Source: an uncultured Allofournierella sp. (GTDB lineage: Bacteria; Bacillota; Clostridia; Oscillospirales; Ruminococcaceae). Taken from it: a stretch of 55,586 bases of DNA. Made by a program: the position numbers and the translations under genes. Below the pieces are notes generated by a model. That model saw only the letters and a program-made list of their open reading frames with translations. It searched no databases and was not told the origin of the DNA. Positions 34,132 through 41,599 of this stretch are shown here, piece by piece; positions within the stretch are counted from its first letter, which is position 1; each line of letters opens with the position of its first letter. The stretch lies in NCBI GenBank assembly GCA_944382705.1, contig CALWNE010000007.1, positions 1 through 55,586 on the forward strand, in the 5' to 3' direction.

Positions 34132-35450
34132 GAAATGGCCTCCTCTCGCAGAATGGCAGCTGCCAAAACGGGGTTTGTGCCCCCCTGCACCAGCTGGTGG
34201 GCTGGCTCCGGCGCAAACAGACTGAGCTGCTGGGCCGAAGCCGAAAAGACCGCAGGGTCCACCAGGGCACTGGCAATGGCTCTGCGGCCAAAGCTTTTGG
34301 CCCCGGAAAACCCTTTGCAGCTGATAAAATACTGGGCTCGTTTGAGCACTACGCCCATGCGGCGCAGTTCCTCCAGCCCCAGCTGGCCTTGGCGCCGGGC
34401 TTTCACAATGCGCCGGGCACTTTTGGGGCCTACACCGGGAATCCGCAGCAGTTGGGACAGGCTGGCTCGGTTTACATCCATGGGGAATTGGTCCAGATGG
34501 CACAGGGCCCAGTTGCATTTGGGGTCCAGAGCAGGGTCAAAGTTTGGGGTGTCATCGGTGAGGATTTCCTCCGCCGTAAAATCGTAGAATCGCAGCAGCC
34601 AATCTGCCTGATACAGGCGATGCTCCCGCAGCAGGGGCGGTTTTGTATCCAGCGCAGGAAGGCGGCTGTCCCCGAATACCGGAATATAGGCCGAGTAGAA
34701 CACCCGTTTCAGGCCGTATTGCTGGTACAGCCCCTGGGTAAGCATGAGAATCTGCCGGTCGGTTTCCGGTGTGGCCCCCACAATCATCTGGGTGCTTTGC
34801 CCCGCTGGGGCAAAGCTGGCTGCATGACGGTAGAGGGCCAATTCCTGCCGGCTTTGGGTATGGGTTTGGGCAATCTGCCGCATGGGGGTAAAGATGGAGG
34901 TTTTGGATTTATCCGGCGCAAGCTTTTGCAAACTGGCAGAGCTGGGCAGCTCGATGTTTACACTGAGGCGGTCCGCCAAAAGCCCCAGCTGGTGGATGAG
35001 TGCTGGGTCTGCACCGGGAATGGCCTTTGCGTGGATGTAGCCCCGAAAACGGTACTGCTGACGCAGCAGCCGGAGGGTTTTAATCATAAGCTCGGTGGTG
35101 TGGTTTGGGTCCACCAGTACCGCACTGGATAGAAACAGCCCTTCAATGTAGTTGCGCCGGTAAAACTGGATGGTGAGCTCTGCCAGCTCCTGAGGGGTGA
35201 AGGCTGCTCGAGGTACATCGTTGGAGCAGCGGTTGACGCAGTAGGCGCAGTCGTAGGCGCAGATGTTGGTGAGCAGCACCTTCAACAGACTGACACAGCG
35301 GCCATCCGCAGAGAAGGTATGGCAGATGCCGGGGGCACTGGTGCTGCCCAAACTGCCGGCTGCACCGCCCCGGCGGGAGCCGCTGGAGGTACAGGCCACA
35401 TCGTACTTTGCACTGTCGGCAAGGATGGTGAGTTTTTGCATTAAGTCCAT
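34110..35450 (-). CDS. TIGR03916-type radical SAM DNA modification/repair protein
   Basis: 446 aa. Start at 35450 (GAGGG 7 nt upstream). The radical SAM cluster site is LTNICAYDCAYCVNRC (C-x3-C-x2-C), within the first ~90 residues. The C-terminal part has a helix-hairpin-helix DNA-binding motif, LLRIPGVGPKSARRIVKARR, followed by an ERCC4/PolX-like extension. This architecture implies radical chemistry on DNA, with the TIGR03915 protein as partner. Substrate and lesion are not known. It is the first gene of a two-gene unit. Confidence 0.82.
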   Translation of the reverse strand: MDLMQKLTILADSAKYDVACTSSGSRRGGAAGSLGSTSAPGICHTFSADGRCVSLLKVLLTNICAYDCAYCVNRCSNDVPRAAFTPQELAELTIQFYRRNYIEGLFLSSAVLVDPNHTTELMIKTLRLLRQQYRFRGYIHAKAIPGADPALIHQLGLLADRLSVNIELPSSASLQKLAPDKSKTSIFTPMRQIAQTHTQSRQELALYRHAASFAPAGQSTQMIVGATPETDRQILMLTQGLYQQYGLKRVFYSAYIPVFGDSRLPALDTKPPLLREHRLYQADWLLRFYDFTAEEILTDDTPNFDPALDPKCNWALCHLDQFPMDVNRASLSQLLRIPGVGPKSARRIVKARRQGQLGLEELRRMGVVLKRAQYFISCKGFSGAKSFGRRAIASALVDPAVFSASAQQLSLFAPEPAHQLVQGGTNPVLAAAILREEAISCIEKRM

Positions 35451-35512
35451 AAAAGTGCCCTCGCTGTATAGATAAATTGCCTTGCCAGGCCGATAACCCG
35501 CAAAAAAGGCGC

Positions 35513-35554
35513 AAAAAAGAAAGCCCGGAAACAAGGCGAGCTTGGCCGGGCTTT
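35513..35554 (-). terminator. Terminator of the histidine phosphatase gene
   Basis: On the minus strand, AAAGCCCGG (35554-35546) pairs with CCGGGCTTT (35528-35520) and is followed by CTTTTTT. It separates the phosphatase from the radical SAM pair. Confidence 0.8.
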
Positions 35555-35579
35555 AACGAACAGACCAAATGAGTGAAAA

Positions 35580-36203
35580 TCAGCGGGTATATCGGTGGCG
35601 GTTGTCTGCACCGGGCTGGGTGAAGGTCTCGGTCAGAACAAACCGGCCGTCCTGCTCCTCCAGAATGGCCAGAGAGCAGTTGCCCAGGGGAATGCTCCAA
35701 AACTGGTCCAGAGGCAGTGCCAGGGCACAGGTGAGCAGGGCGTGAAGTGCTGCCCCATGGCTGACGGCCAGCACGGTTTGCCCGGCGTGGTGCTGCTGCA
35801 CGAACTGCACAAAATTGCCGGTGCGCTCCATCAAAGTGGCCAGACTTTCGCCACCGGGAGCCGGTTGATAGCGGGCCGGGTCGTGAAAAAAGGGAGCAAA
35901 TTCCGGCCCCAGGTCCTGGGCTCGCTGGCCCTCCCAGGGGCCAAAGCAGATTTCCTTGAGCCGCTGCTCCGGCTGAATGCTGTCGCTGGGCCAGCCGCTG
36001 GCAATCTGGGCGGTTTCCAGAGTGCGGGAAAGGGGACTTGCATACACAGCATCAAAGCAGACGCCGCCAAGCTGCCCCTTGGCAATGCGGGCCTGGCTGC
36101 GGCCGGTATCGTTTAAGGGAATATCGGTTTGGCCTTGCAGCTGCCCGGCCAGGTTCCAGTCGGTTTGGCCGTGGCGCAGCAGGTAAAGACGGGTGGGCTG
36201 CAT
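35580..36203 (-). CDS. Histidine phosphatase family protein
   Basis: 207 aa. LYLLRHGQTDWNLAGQLQGQ at residues 7-26 holds the phospho-accepting His; AVSHGAALHALL holds the second active-site His; EICFGPWEGQRA holds the acid Glu region. This group includes phosphoglycerate mutase-like enzymes and alpha-ribazole phosphatase (CobC). A corrinoid role is possible, since a B12 uptake operon is in the window, but nothing adjacent proves it. AGGAGG lies 12 nt before ATG. Confidence 0.85.
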   Translation of the reverse strand: MQPTRLYLLRHGQTDWNLAGQLQGQTDIPLNDTGRSQARIAKGQLGGVCFDAVYASPLSRTLETAQIASGWPSDSIQPEQRLKEICFGPWEGQRAQDLGPEFAPFFHDPARYQPAPGGESLATLMERTGNFVQFVQQHHAGQTVLAVSHGAALHALLTCALALPLDQFWSIPLGNCSLAILEEQDGRFVLTETFTQPGADNRHRYTR

Positions 36204-36242
36204 GGGTTGAAACTACCTCCTAAAATCAATACAAGGGCAACC

Positions 36243-36854
36243 TTACCACTTGGCCTTGGTTTCCACCACTTTGCCGGCTATGTAAAGTTGGTTCAGTTCT
36301 TCGCCCTTGAGCACCTTGGGCTCATACGCCGGGTTGAAGGGCTGCAAAATTACAGCGTTGCCCCGCTGAATGTACCGTTTGAGGGTGCCCTCTCCGTCGC
36401 CATAGACCATAACGCCCAGGTCTCCGTTTTCCAAAGTGGGCTGACGGTGCACCAGGGCAAGATCCCCGTCCTGAATCCGGGGCTCCATGCTGTCGCCTTT
36501 TACCACCAGATAAAAATAGCTGGCGGGGTCCTTCACCCGGGCGTATTCCACGCCATAGTCCTCCTCAAAGGCGAAGCAGTCGTAACCGGCCCGTACAGTG
36601 CCAATCACCGGAATGGGGAACTCCTGGTATCCGGCGGGAACGGCAGGTTCTGCCCCTTGGCTTTCCAGCCCTAACAAATCATCGGTGGAGGTGCCCAGCA
36701 GTGCCGCCAGCTGCACCAGCATGGCGGGGTCGGGAGAGGAACGGCCGGTTTCCCACTTGCCCACTGCTTGCTGGGTAACTCCCAGCTGCTGAGATAACTT
36801 TTTTTGACTGAGCCCTCGCTCTTTGCGCAGCTGGCGCAGGCGTTCTTGAAACAT
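36243..36854 (-). CDS. LexA-like repressor (XRE HTH + S24 peptidase)
   Basis: 203 aa. Residues 5-61 are a Cro/cI-type helix-turn-helix (KERGLSQKKLSQQLGVTQQA). Residues ~80-203 are an S24/LexA peptidase domain with catalytic Ser122 (VKGDSMEPRI) and Lys159 (GEGTLKRY). A candidate self-cleavage site is A89-G90 in VIGTVRAGYD. Such repressors cut themselves when RecA-ssDNA forms, so DNA damage is the likely signal. Its own promoter contains one of three matching palindromes (36893-36907), which suggests autorepression. Unlike true LexA, it has a cI-type rather than winged HTH. AGGAG 11 nt before ATG 36854. Confidence 0.88.
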   Translation of the reverse strand: MFQERLRQLRKERGLSQKKLSQQLGVTQQAVGKWETGRSSPDPAMLVQLAALLGTSTDDLLGLESQGAEPAVPAGYQEFPIPVIGTVRAGYDCFAFEEDYGVEYARVKDPASYFYLVVKGDSMEPRIQDGDLALVHRQPTLENGDLGVMVYGDGEGTLKRYIQRGNAVILQPFNPAYEPKVLKGEELNQLYIAGKVVETKAKW

Positions 36855-36887
36855 GTGCGGCGGTTCTCCTTTTTATGAGTTTTTTTT

Positions 36888-36916
36888 ATTATACAACTAA
36901 TTATTGTATTTGTAAA
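36888..36916 (-). promoter_or_regulatory. Promoter of the LexA-like repressor
   Basis: Minus-strand -35 TTTACA (36916-36911), 17-bp spacer, -10 TATAAT (36893-36888). The operator at 36893-36907 fills the spacer. Confidence 0.8.
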
Positions 36917-36979
36917 TGCAATGAACGAGATTTTACAACAAAAAGTTGTTTAAATGTATTGACAACAACGAAAGGTTGT
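36893..36979. promoter_or_regulatory. Three operators ACAAC-N5-GTTGT of the LexA-like repressor
   Basis: Sites of 15 bp: 36893-36907 (acaac taatt attgt, one mismatch), 36935-36949 (acaac aaaaa gttgt, perfect) and 36965-36979 (acaac gaaag gttgt, perfect). The first lies in the spacer of the minus-strand promoter and the third in the spacer of the plus-strand promoter. Centres are 42 and 30 bp apart. Binding by the adjacent repressor is inferred from position and symmetry. Confidence 0.82.
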
Positions 36980-36987
36980 TATACAAT
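36959..36987 (+). promoter_or_regulatory. Promoter of the 80-aa membrane protein gene
   Basis: Consensus -35 TTGACA (36959-36964), 17-bp spacer holding an operator, -10 TACAAT (36982-36987). Strong when not repressed. Confidence 0.85.
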
Positions 36988-37045
36988 GGCATAAGCGAAC
37001 AGGGAGCAACTGAAACAGCGTTCCTAAGGAAAGGAAGCGGCGCAA

Positions 37046-37288
37046 ATGAAGGAACAGGTGTGTAATCTGCTGGCACTGGCAAGTGGCCTGCTGTTTGGTT
37101 GGGCATTGCTGGGGGTGCTGGTGGGTACCATGAGCATGGCTATGGGGTTTTTGGTGCTGACGGGTCTGGGCTGGTTTACCAAGGTGGTGTATGAGGCAGG
37201 CCAGACGGTGTACGAGGAATGGGAGTGCCCACAACCTTGCTGCCGCCAAAAGGAGCTGGAGGAGCCTACCGTGGGCAGGGCAGCCTGA
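37046..37288 (+). CDS. Small membrane protein, divergent from LexA-like repressor
   Basis: 80 aa. ATG 37046 follows AAGGAAAGGAAG. Two hydrophobic segments (about residues 7-28 and 30-46) are followed by an acidic, Cys-containing cytoplasmic or external tail (WECPQPCCRQKELEEP). No family recognised. Its strong promoter has the repressor operator inside it, so it should be switched on when the LexA-like repressor is cleaved. In Bacillus, lexA faces yneA, a small SOS cell-division inhibitor; this gene has the same position but no LysM domain. A similar role is a hypothesis only. Confidence 0.7.
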   Translation: MKEQVCNLLALASGLLFGWALLGVLVGTMSMAMGFLVLTGLGWFTKVVYEAGQTVYEEWECPQPCCRQKELEEPTVGRAA

Positions 37289-37375
37289 GAACGGTTTATA
37301 AGCTGGCATGATGGGGCTGGCGGCAGGGGAGTTTTGAGGGCTGGATTTTGTTTTAAAAAAACTTTTTAAAAACTG

Positions 37376-37404
37376 TTGACAAATCAAATGCCCTGTGATA
37401 ATAT
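37376..37404 (+). promoter_or_regulatory. Promoter of the tRNA-Ser pair
   Basis: -35 TTGACA (37376-37381), 17-bp spacer, -10 TAATAT (37399-37404), 40 bp before the first tRNA. Confidence 0.8.
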
Positions 37405-37444
37405 AAATAACGCACCAAGCAGTGGCGTGCAGGGTGCCCACTAT

Positions 37445-37531
37445 GGAGAGGTGTCCGAGTGGTTTAAGGAGCCGGTCTTGAAAACCGGTGACCCGCAAGG
37501 GCCGTGGGTTCGAATCCCACCCTCTCCGCCA
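37445..37531 (+). tRNA. tRNA-Ser (TGA)
   Basis: A class II tRNA with a long variable arm. Acceptor stem ggagagg/cctctcc; anticodon loop CTTGAAA gives TGA; T loop GTTCGAATC; CCA encoded at the end. Confidence 0.96.
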
Positions 37532-37564
37532 TCATTTGAATTATTTTGTTCAAAACTTTGCTCT

Positions 37565-37655
37565 GGAGAAGTACTCAAGAGGTCGAAGAGGCGCCCCTGC
37601 TAAGGGCGTAGGTCGGGAAACCGGCGCGAGGGTTCAAATCCCTCCTTCTCCGCCA
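37565..37655 (+). tRNA. tRNA-Ser (GCT)
   Basis: A class II tRNA. Acceptor stem ggagaag/cttctcc; anticodon loop CTGCTAA gives GCT (reads AGC/AGU); long variable arm; T loop GTTCAAATC; encoded CCA. It lies 33 bp after the TGA tRNA. Confidence 0.95.
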
Positions 37656-37656
37656 G

Positions 37657-37702
37657 AAAACCACCGTTCAACCATTCGGTTTGAACGGTGGTTTTGTTTT
37701 TT
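37657..37702 (+). terminator. Terminator of the tRNA-Ser pair
   Basis: A 15-bp stem aaaaccaccgttcaa (37657-37671)/ttgaacggtggtttt (37681-37695) followed by GTTTTTT. The region 37703-37793 shows no gene. Confidence 0.9.
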
Positions 37703-37793
37703 GTTCAAGTTGCTTTAAACATGCAGCGCAGGCCACAGGCGCAGCGGTTGCCCTTTGGCTGGGCTGTGCCTGCTAGGATGGCAGCGGCATGAA

Positions 37794-37847
37794 TATAAAA
37801 AGAACCCCCCAGCAGACTGCGGCCTAAAGCAGTGGTGTGCTGGGGGG
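37794..37847 (-). terminator. Terminator of the DUF4230 operon
   Basis: On the minus strand a 10-bp outer stem (37847-37838 with 37814-37805, CCCCCCAGCA type) and an inner CTGC/GCAG stem are followed by TTCTTTTTATA. Confidence 0.8.
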
Positions 37848-37884
37848 GGATTGTTTTAGTACGGTGAAACTCCGGTGGAGGTTG

Positions 37885-38538
37885 TTAGGCAGCGGGTGTG
37901 CTGCTGGACGGCTGCTCTCCAACAGAGGGGGTGGATGTTTTTGGTGCAGAGGTGGCTGCGGGCAGGGTGTTGAATGTAATTTGATAGGTTTGTCCAGTGA
38001 CAGCTCCAATGCTGTTGATGTAGTTGGTGAGCAGCGTTTCGGCACTTTGCTGGGCCTGTGACAGCAGGGCTGTGTTGCCGGCAGCGTTTTGTTCCAGCTG
38101 CTCCTGAGCCAGCCGGAAGGCCAGGGTTTCATCGGCGGCCCGAACCGGGGCAGAATCCTTTGCTACAATGTAGGACTCGGGAGTGAGAGAACTGGAATCC
38201 ACCCAGCAGGCCTGCACCTGGGCAGGGGGCATGGTTATGGTAACCTGCTGCCCATCCACCGTGATTTCCAGTTTGGAAACATCCACACCCACCGTAACCA
38301 CACCGCTGTATTCAATCCAAAAATGTTTGTCCTTTTTCCACCACAAAAGGCCTTCTGCATCTTCGGCCTTGTATTTGGCCACATTGTGGTAGTAACAGTC
38401 CATAACTGCCAGCTCACAGATGGAGCGCATCTGGGAAACCTGTGGTTCCATTTGGGGAGTGGTGGAAGCAGCTGCCCCGCAGCCGCATAATAGCGCCATA
38501 ATTGCTGCGGCAGCGGCAATGCAAAACCATTGCTTCAT
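37885..38538 (-). CDS. DUF4230-like lipoprotein
   Basis: 217 aa. The signal MKQWFCIAAAAAIMALLCGC has a lipobox Cys at 20. The core (YSGVVTVGVDVSKLEITVDG; VTITMPPAQVQACWVDSSSL) resembles DUF4230 proteins: a beta-rich region followed by long helices (AFRLAQEQLEQNAAGNTALL). The C-terminus is a Ser/Thr/Pro-rich tail. Function unknown; anchored outside the cell. The neighbouring gene encodes a homologous membrane-anchored protein, so this is probably a duplicated pair. Confidence 0.7.
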   Translation of the reverse strand: MKQWFCIAAAAAIMALLCGCGAAASTTPQMEPQVSQMRSICELAVMDCYYHNVAKYKAEDAEGLLWWKKDKHFWIEYSGVVTVGVDVSKLEITVDGQQVTITMPPAQVQACWVDSSSLTPESYIVAKDSAPVRAADETLAFRLAQEQLEQNAAGNTALLSQAQQSAETLLTNYINSIGAVTGQTYQITFNTLPAATSAPKTSTPSVGEQPSSSTPAA

Positions 38539-38556
38539 AAAGATTTTCTCCTTTGC

Positions 38557-39198
38557 TTACACGGTGGGCTGCACCTGAAGGGTGTAGTCCTGGTCCAGCT
38601 GCTGAATCAGCGGCTCCATCATGGTTTGCACAAACTTCACCGCATTTTCCTGCGCAAGGGTAAAAATGGCTTTCTGCTGCTGGCTTTCCTGCTTTGCGTC
38701 CTCCTCACAGGCTTTGTAGGCCTGCTGGGATACGGTGGAGACATTGGCTTTGTTGTTTAGAAAGATGTACTCCAGCGAAGTAATGTCCACCTCGCACTGG
38801 TTGATGGTAACCGGCGGCAGAGTAATGACGATGGTTTTTGTTTCTTCGTTCAGCTCAATCTGCTCTTTGCCAATCTGGGAAAAATCGATGCCTGCCTTTA
38901 CCGTGGCTTCATAGGATACATAATAGTCGATGGAATCGGGGTCTTTTTCGTTGTATACTGCGGCAATGCCGTTGTAAGCAGACACAAAGGTGGAAAGGCG
39001 GCTGGCCCCGATGATGCTTTCCAGGGTGGATTGGGTGATGACCTGAACCGGTTTTGGGGCAGGATGAAAAACACCGGGAATGGCCCTGAACCCTATCAGT
39101 GCCAGCCCTGCCAGAACAACTGCCAGGACAAGGAACAGCAGAAATCTGGGCGTGCGGCATCGGGTGCACAGGCCAGAGTTGGTTCTGCGCAATTGCAT
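38557..39198 (-). CDS. DUF4230-like membrane-anchored protein
   Basis: 213 aa. ATG 39198 lies 7 nt after AAGGAGT. A basic N-terminus with two Cys (LCTRCRTPRF) is followed by one membrane helix (about 20-41) and an extracellular domain with YYVSYEATVKAGIDFSQIGK and IVITLPPVTINQCEVDITSL, aligned with the same parts of the downstream lipoprotein (WIEYSGVVTVGVDVSKLE; VTITMPPAQVQACWVDSSSL). It lies 18 bp before that gene. Role unknown. Confidence 0.7.
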   Translation of the reverse strand: MQLRRTNSGLCTRCRTPRFLLFLVLAVVLAGLALIGFRAIPGVFHPAPKPVQVITQSTLESIIGASRLSTFVSAYNGIAAVYNEKDPDSIDYYVSYEATVKAGIDFSQIGKEQIELNEETKTIVITLPPVTINQCEVDITSLEYIFLNNKANVSTVSQQAYKACEEDAKQESQQQKAIFTLAQENAVKFVQTMMEPLIQQLDQDYTLQVQPTV

Positions 39199-39304
39199 GG
39201 GACATACTCCTTTCAATGCGTATGGGCAGGGCCACAGCTTGGAAAAAAACAGAAAAGTCTGCTTGCCAGGTGTGGGTTAGCAACCAGACAGGCGATAAAG
39301 CTGG

Positions 39305-40597
39305 TTAGCTAAGCTTAGGAAGAATATGGCCTTGCGCCTGCAAATCCAAAAGATGCTGAAAATCTGCCAAAGGCAGGGGGCGATAGTAATAAAAGCCTTG
39401 GATGCAGTGGCAGGAGGTGGTTTTGAGGAATTCCACATACTCTTCGGCTTCCACGCCTTCTGCCACAATGGACACATTAAAGGTTTCGGCAATGTGAATC
39501 AAATCCTGCAAAAGCATCTGGCGCTGAGGTGTGAGTGTTCCTGTAAAGAACACCCGATCCAATTTGATGCAGTCCACTCCGCCGTTGAGCAGGAACGCAA
39601 AGGAGGAGTTGCCCATGCCAAAGTCATCCAGCGAGCAGCGATAACCGTTGTCGTGGCATTTTTTGAGGGCTTCCTGGGCGGCGGGGTTTTCGGTTAAATG
39701 AATGTTTTCCAAAAATTCAAACTCGATGTAGGATTTATCCAGCTGGTATTGCTCCACAATGCTGAAGTATTCTTCGCAAAAATCCTGCGCGCCCACCGTG
39801 GCCTTGCTGATATTAAAACTCAGGGGTACCCGGGGCTTGCCTTCCTTTAGTCCTTCGCTCAGATAGGCGCAGCAGTTTTGAAAGATGCTGCGGTCCACCA
39901 CATAAATGTCGGAAAATTCCTGAAGAAGGTCGATGTAGGCACCGATGGGGGTGCTGCCGGCATTGTTCCAGCGCATAAGCACCTCCCCGGCTACAATCTG
40001 CTGGGTGCGGGGGTCCACCTTAGGCTGCACATAGATGTCGAACTCCTGGTTATGACGGGCGGAAGTAAGCCGGTGCGCCAAATCCAGCTTGCGCAGCTGT
40101 GTTTGGAGCATCTGGTCGTTATAAAGCTCATAGCTGAATGCCCGGCTGTGCAGATAGGGGCAGCTTTTGCGAGCCAAACCGGCTTTGGTAACCAGCGTTT
40201 CGAAGGGCTGGTCCATGTCCGGCGGGGCGATGACGCCGAAGGAAAGGTAGAGTTGCTTATGGGCGTGTTCGTCTTGTATGTGATACAAATCCTTCGTCAG
40301 CTGAAACAAAAAGCTATCCCGAATGGTATCGTTGGCATTTTCCGGTGTGCAAGAGGGACATTCCACCAGCATGTGGAAGGTATCGCTATAAACTCGCTCC
40401 ACAATACCTTTATGCTGGATGCTCCTTTCGGCTGTTTGCTTGATGTGTTCCAGCAGTTGGTCGCTTTCCTGACGGCCCAGGCGGGTGCAGAAGTAACGGA
40501 AATTTTTGATATTAAATTCTGCAAAGGCATAGCCATGCTTTTGCTGGGCAGTGAGCTGTTGAAAAAACCCCCGAACTGTTTGTGCCGAGGTGTTCAT
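39305..40597 (-). CDS. GGDEF(degenerate)-EAL cyclic-di-GMP phosphodiesterase-like protein
   Basis: 430 aa from ATG 40597 (another ATG at 40609 sits too close to the AGGAAGG ribosome site). Residues ~15-150 are a GGDEF-like domain in which the GGDEF motif reads VYSDTF, so it should not make c-di-GMP. Residues ~165-425 are an EAL domain with EVLMRW for the EAL motif, FNISKA, EFEFLENIH, SLDDFGMGNSSFAFL, CIKLDRVF and VAEGVEAEEY. The main metal and catalytic residues seem kept, so it probably degrades c-di-GMP. No membrane segment or signal peptide; soluble. Confidence 0.85.
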   Translation of the reverse strand: MNTSAQTVRGFFQQLTAQQKHGYAFAEFNIKNFRYFCTRLGRQESDQLLEHIKQTAERSIQHKGIVERVYSDTFHMLVECPSCTPENANDTIRDSFLFQLTKDLYHIQDEHAHKQLYLSFGVIAPPDMDQPFETLVTKAGLARKSCPYLHSRAFSYELYNDQMLQTQLRKLDLAHRLTSARHNQEFDIYVQPKVDPRTQQIVAGEVLMRWNNAGSTPIGAYIDLLQEFSDIYVVDRSIFQNCCAYLSEGLKEGKPRVPLSFNISKATVGAQDFCEEYFSIVEQYQLDKSYIEFEFLENIHLTENPAAQEALKKCHDNGYRCSLDDFGMGNSSFAFLLNGGVDCIKLDRVFFTGTLTPQRQMLLQDLIHIAETFNVSIVAEGVEAEEYVEFLKTTSCHCIQGFYYYRPLPLADFQHLLDLQAQGHILPKLS

Positions 40598-40684
40598 GAA
40601 AAAAATCATCCTTCCTGTTGTAACTGGAATTTACAAGTAAAAGCAGCAGCGCTGCAAAAAAGGGGATACAATTATCCATAATAA

Positions 40685-40713
40685 ATTGTAACATAACTTA
40701 GCGCAATTTCCAA
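40685..40713 (-). promoter_or_regulatory. Promoter of the GGDEF-EAL gene
   Basis: Minus-strand -35 TTGGAA (40713-40708), 17-bp spacer, -10 TACAAT (40690-40685). Confidence 0.7.
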
Positions 40714-40791
40714 TGTTAGTTGCTGAAATTATAAGAGAATGGAAAAGTGATTGCAGAAATTTTGCGCTGTTTGTGAGTGAAAGGCTTGTTC

Positions 40792-40820
40792 TTTACGGAA
40801 TTCGGGAAATTTGCTATACT
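40792..40820 (+). promoter_or_regulatory. Promoter of the two-component operon
   Basis: -35 TTTACG (40792-40797), 17-bp spacer, extended -10 TGC-TATACT (40815-40820). Confidence 0.75.
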
Positions 40821-40890
40821 AGGATACGCACATTTAATAAGTAAGACAGGCCGGAGCGACAGGGCCTGCCGCAAAAGGGAGGGAAGAAGA

Positions 40891-41598
40891 ATGCTGCACA
40901 TTGCCATTGTGGAGGATGAACAGCAATACAGCCAGCAGCTGCAGGAATATATTCAGCGCTATGCACAGGAACATGAACTGGAATGTTCGGTAAAAGTGTT
41001 TGGGGATGGCACACAGGTGCTGGATCAGTACACCGGCGAATTTGACATTATTTTGCTGGATATTGAGATGCCTCAGATGAATGGCATGGAAGCCGCTACC
41101 CGCATTCGGCAGATGGACCGGGATGTGGTGCTCATGTTTGTAACAAATATGATTCAGTATGCAATCAACGGTTACGAGGTGGGTGCGCTGGATTTTGTGC
41201 TCAAGCCGGTAAACTATTATACATTTTCGATACGCTTTACACGGGCTATTGAACGGGCCAGAGAGCGGGAGTCTGGTCAGGTTCTTTTGAATATGCCCGA
41301 CAGGGTGCTGCGGATGGACACCCACCAGATTTATTACATTGAAATTCAAAACCGTATGCTCCATTACCATACGGAAATTGGTGAGTTTGTGCTCCGAGGA
41401 ACCATGCAGGCGGTGGAGAAGGAGCTGGAGCGGTACCACTTTATGCGCTGCAATCATTGGTACCTGGTGAACTTGCGTCATGTAACCGAGATTCGTAAGG
41501 ATGTGGTGGTGGTTGCCGGCAACGAGCTGGAAATCAGCCGGCGCAACCGCACGGCGTTTTTGACCGCACTTACAAATTATATAGGGGGAAATCACTGA
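40891..41598 (+). CDS. LytTR-family response regulator
   Basis: 235 aa. ATG 40891 follows GGGAGGGAAGAAGA. An N-terminal receiver domain starts LHIAIVEDEQQYSQQL, has the phospho-acceptor Asp in DIILLDIEMPQMNG (about residue 54) and the Lys in FVLKPVNYYTF. The C-terminal LytTR DNA-binding domain contains MDTHQIYYIEIQNRMLHYHT and FMRCNHWYLVNLRHVTEIRK. LytTR regulators bind pairs of 9-bp direct repeats; a perfect pair lies upstream of the GH2 gene (43112-43141). Operon with the kinase, 1 bp apart. Confidence 0.92.
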   Translation: MLHIAIVEDEQQYSQQLQEYIQRYAQEHELECSVKVFGDGTQVLDQYTGEFDIILLDIEMPQMNGMEAATRIRQMDRDVVLMFVTNMIQYAINGYEVGALDFVLKPVNYYTFSIRFTRAIERARERESGQVLLNMPDRVLRMDTHQIYYIEIQNRMLHYHTEIGEFVLRGTMQAVEKELERYHFMRCNHWYLVNLRHVTEIRKDVVVVAGNELEISRRNRTAFLTALTNYIGGNH

Positions 41599-41599
41599 A

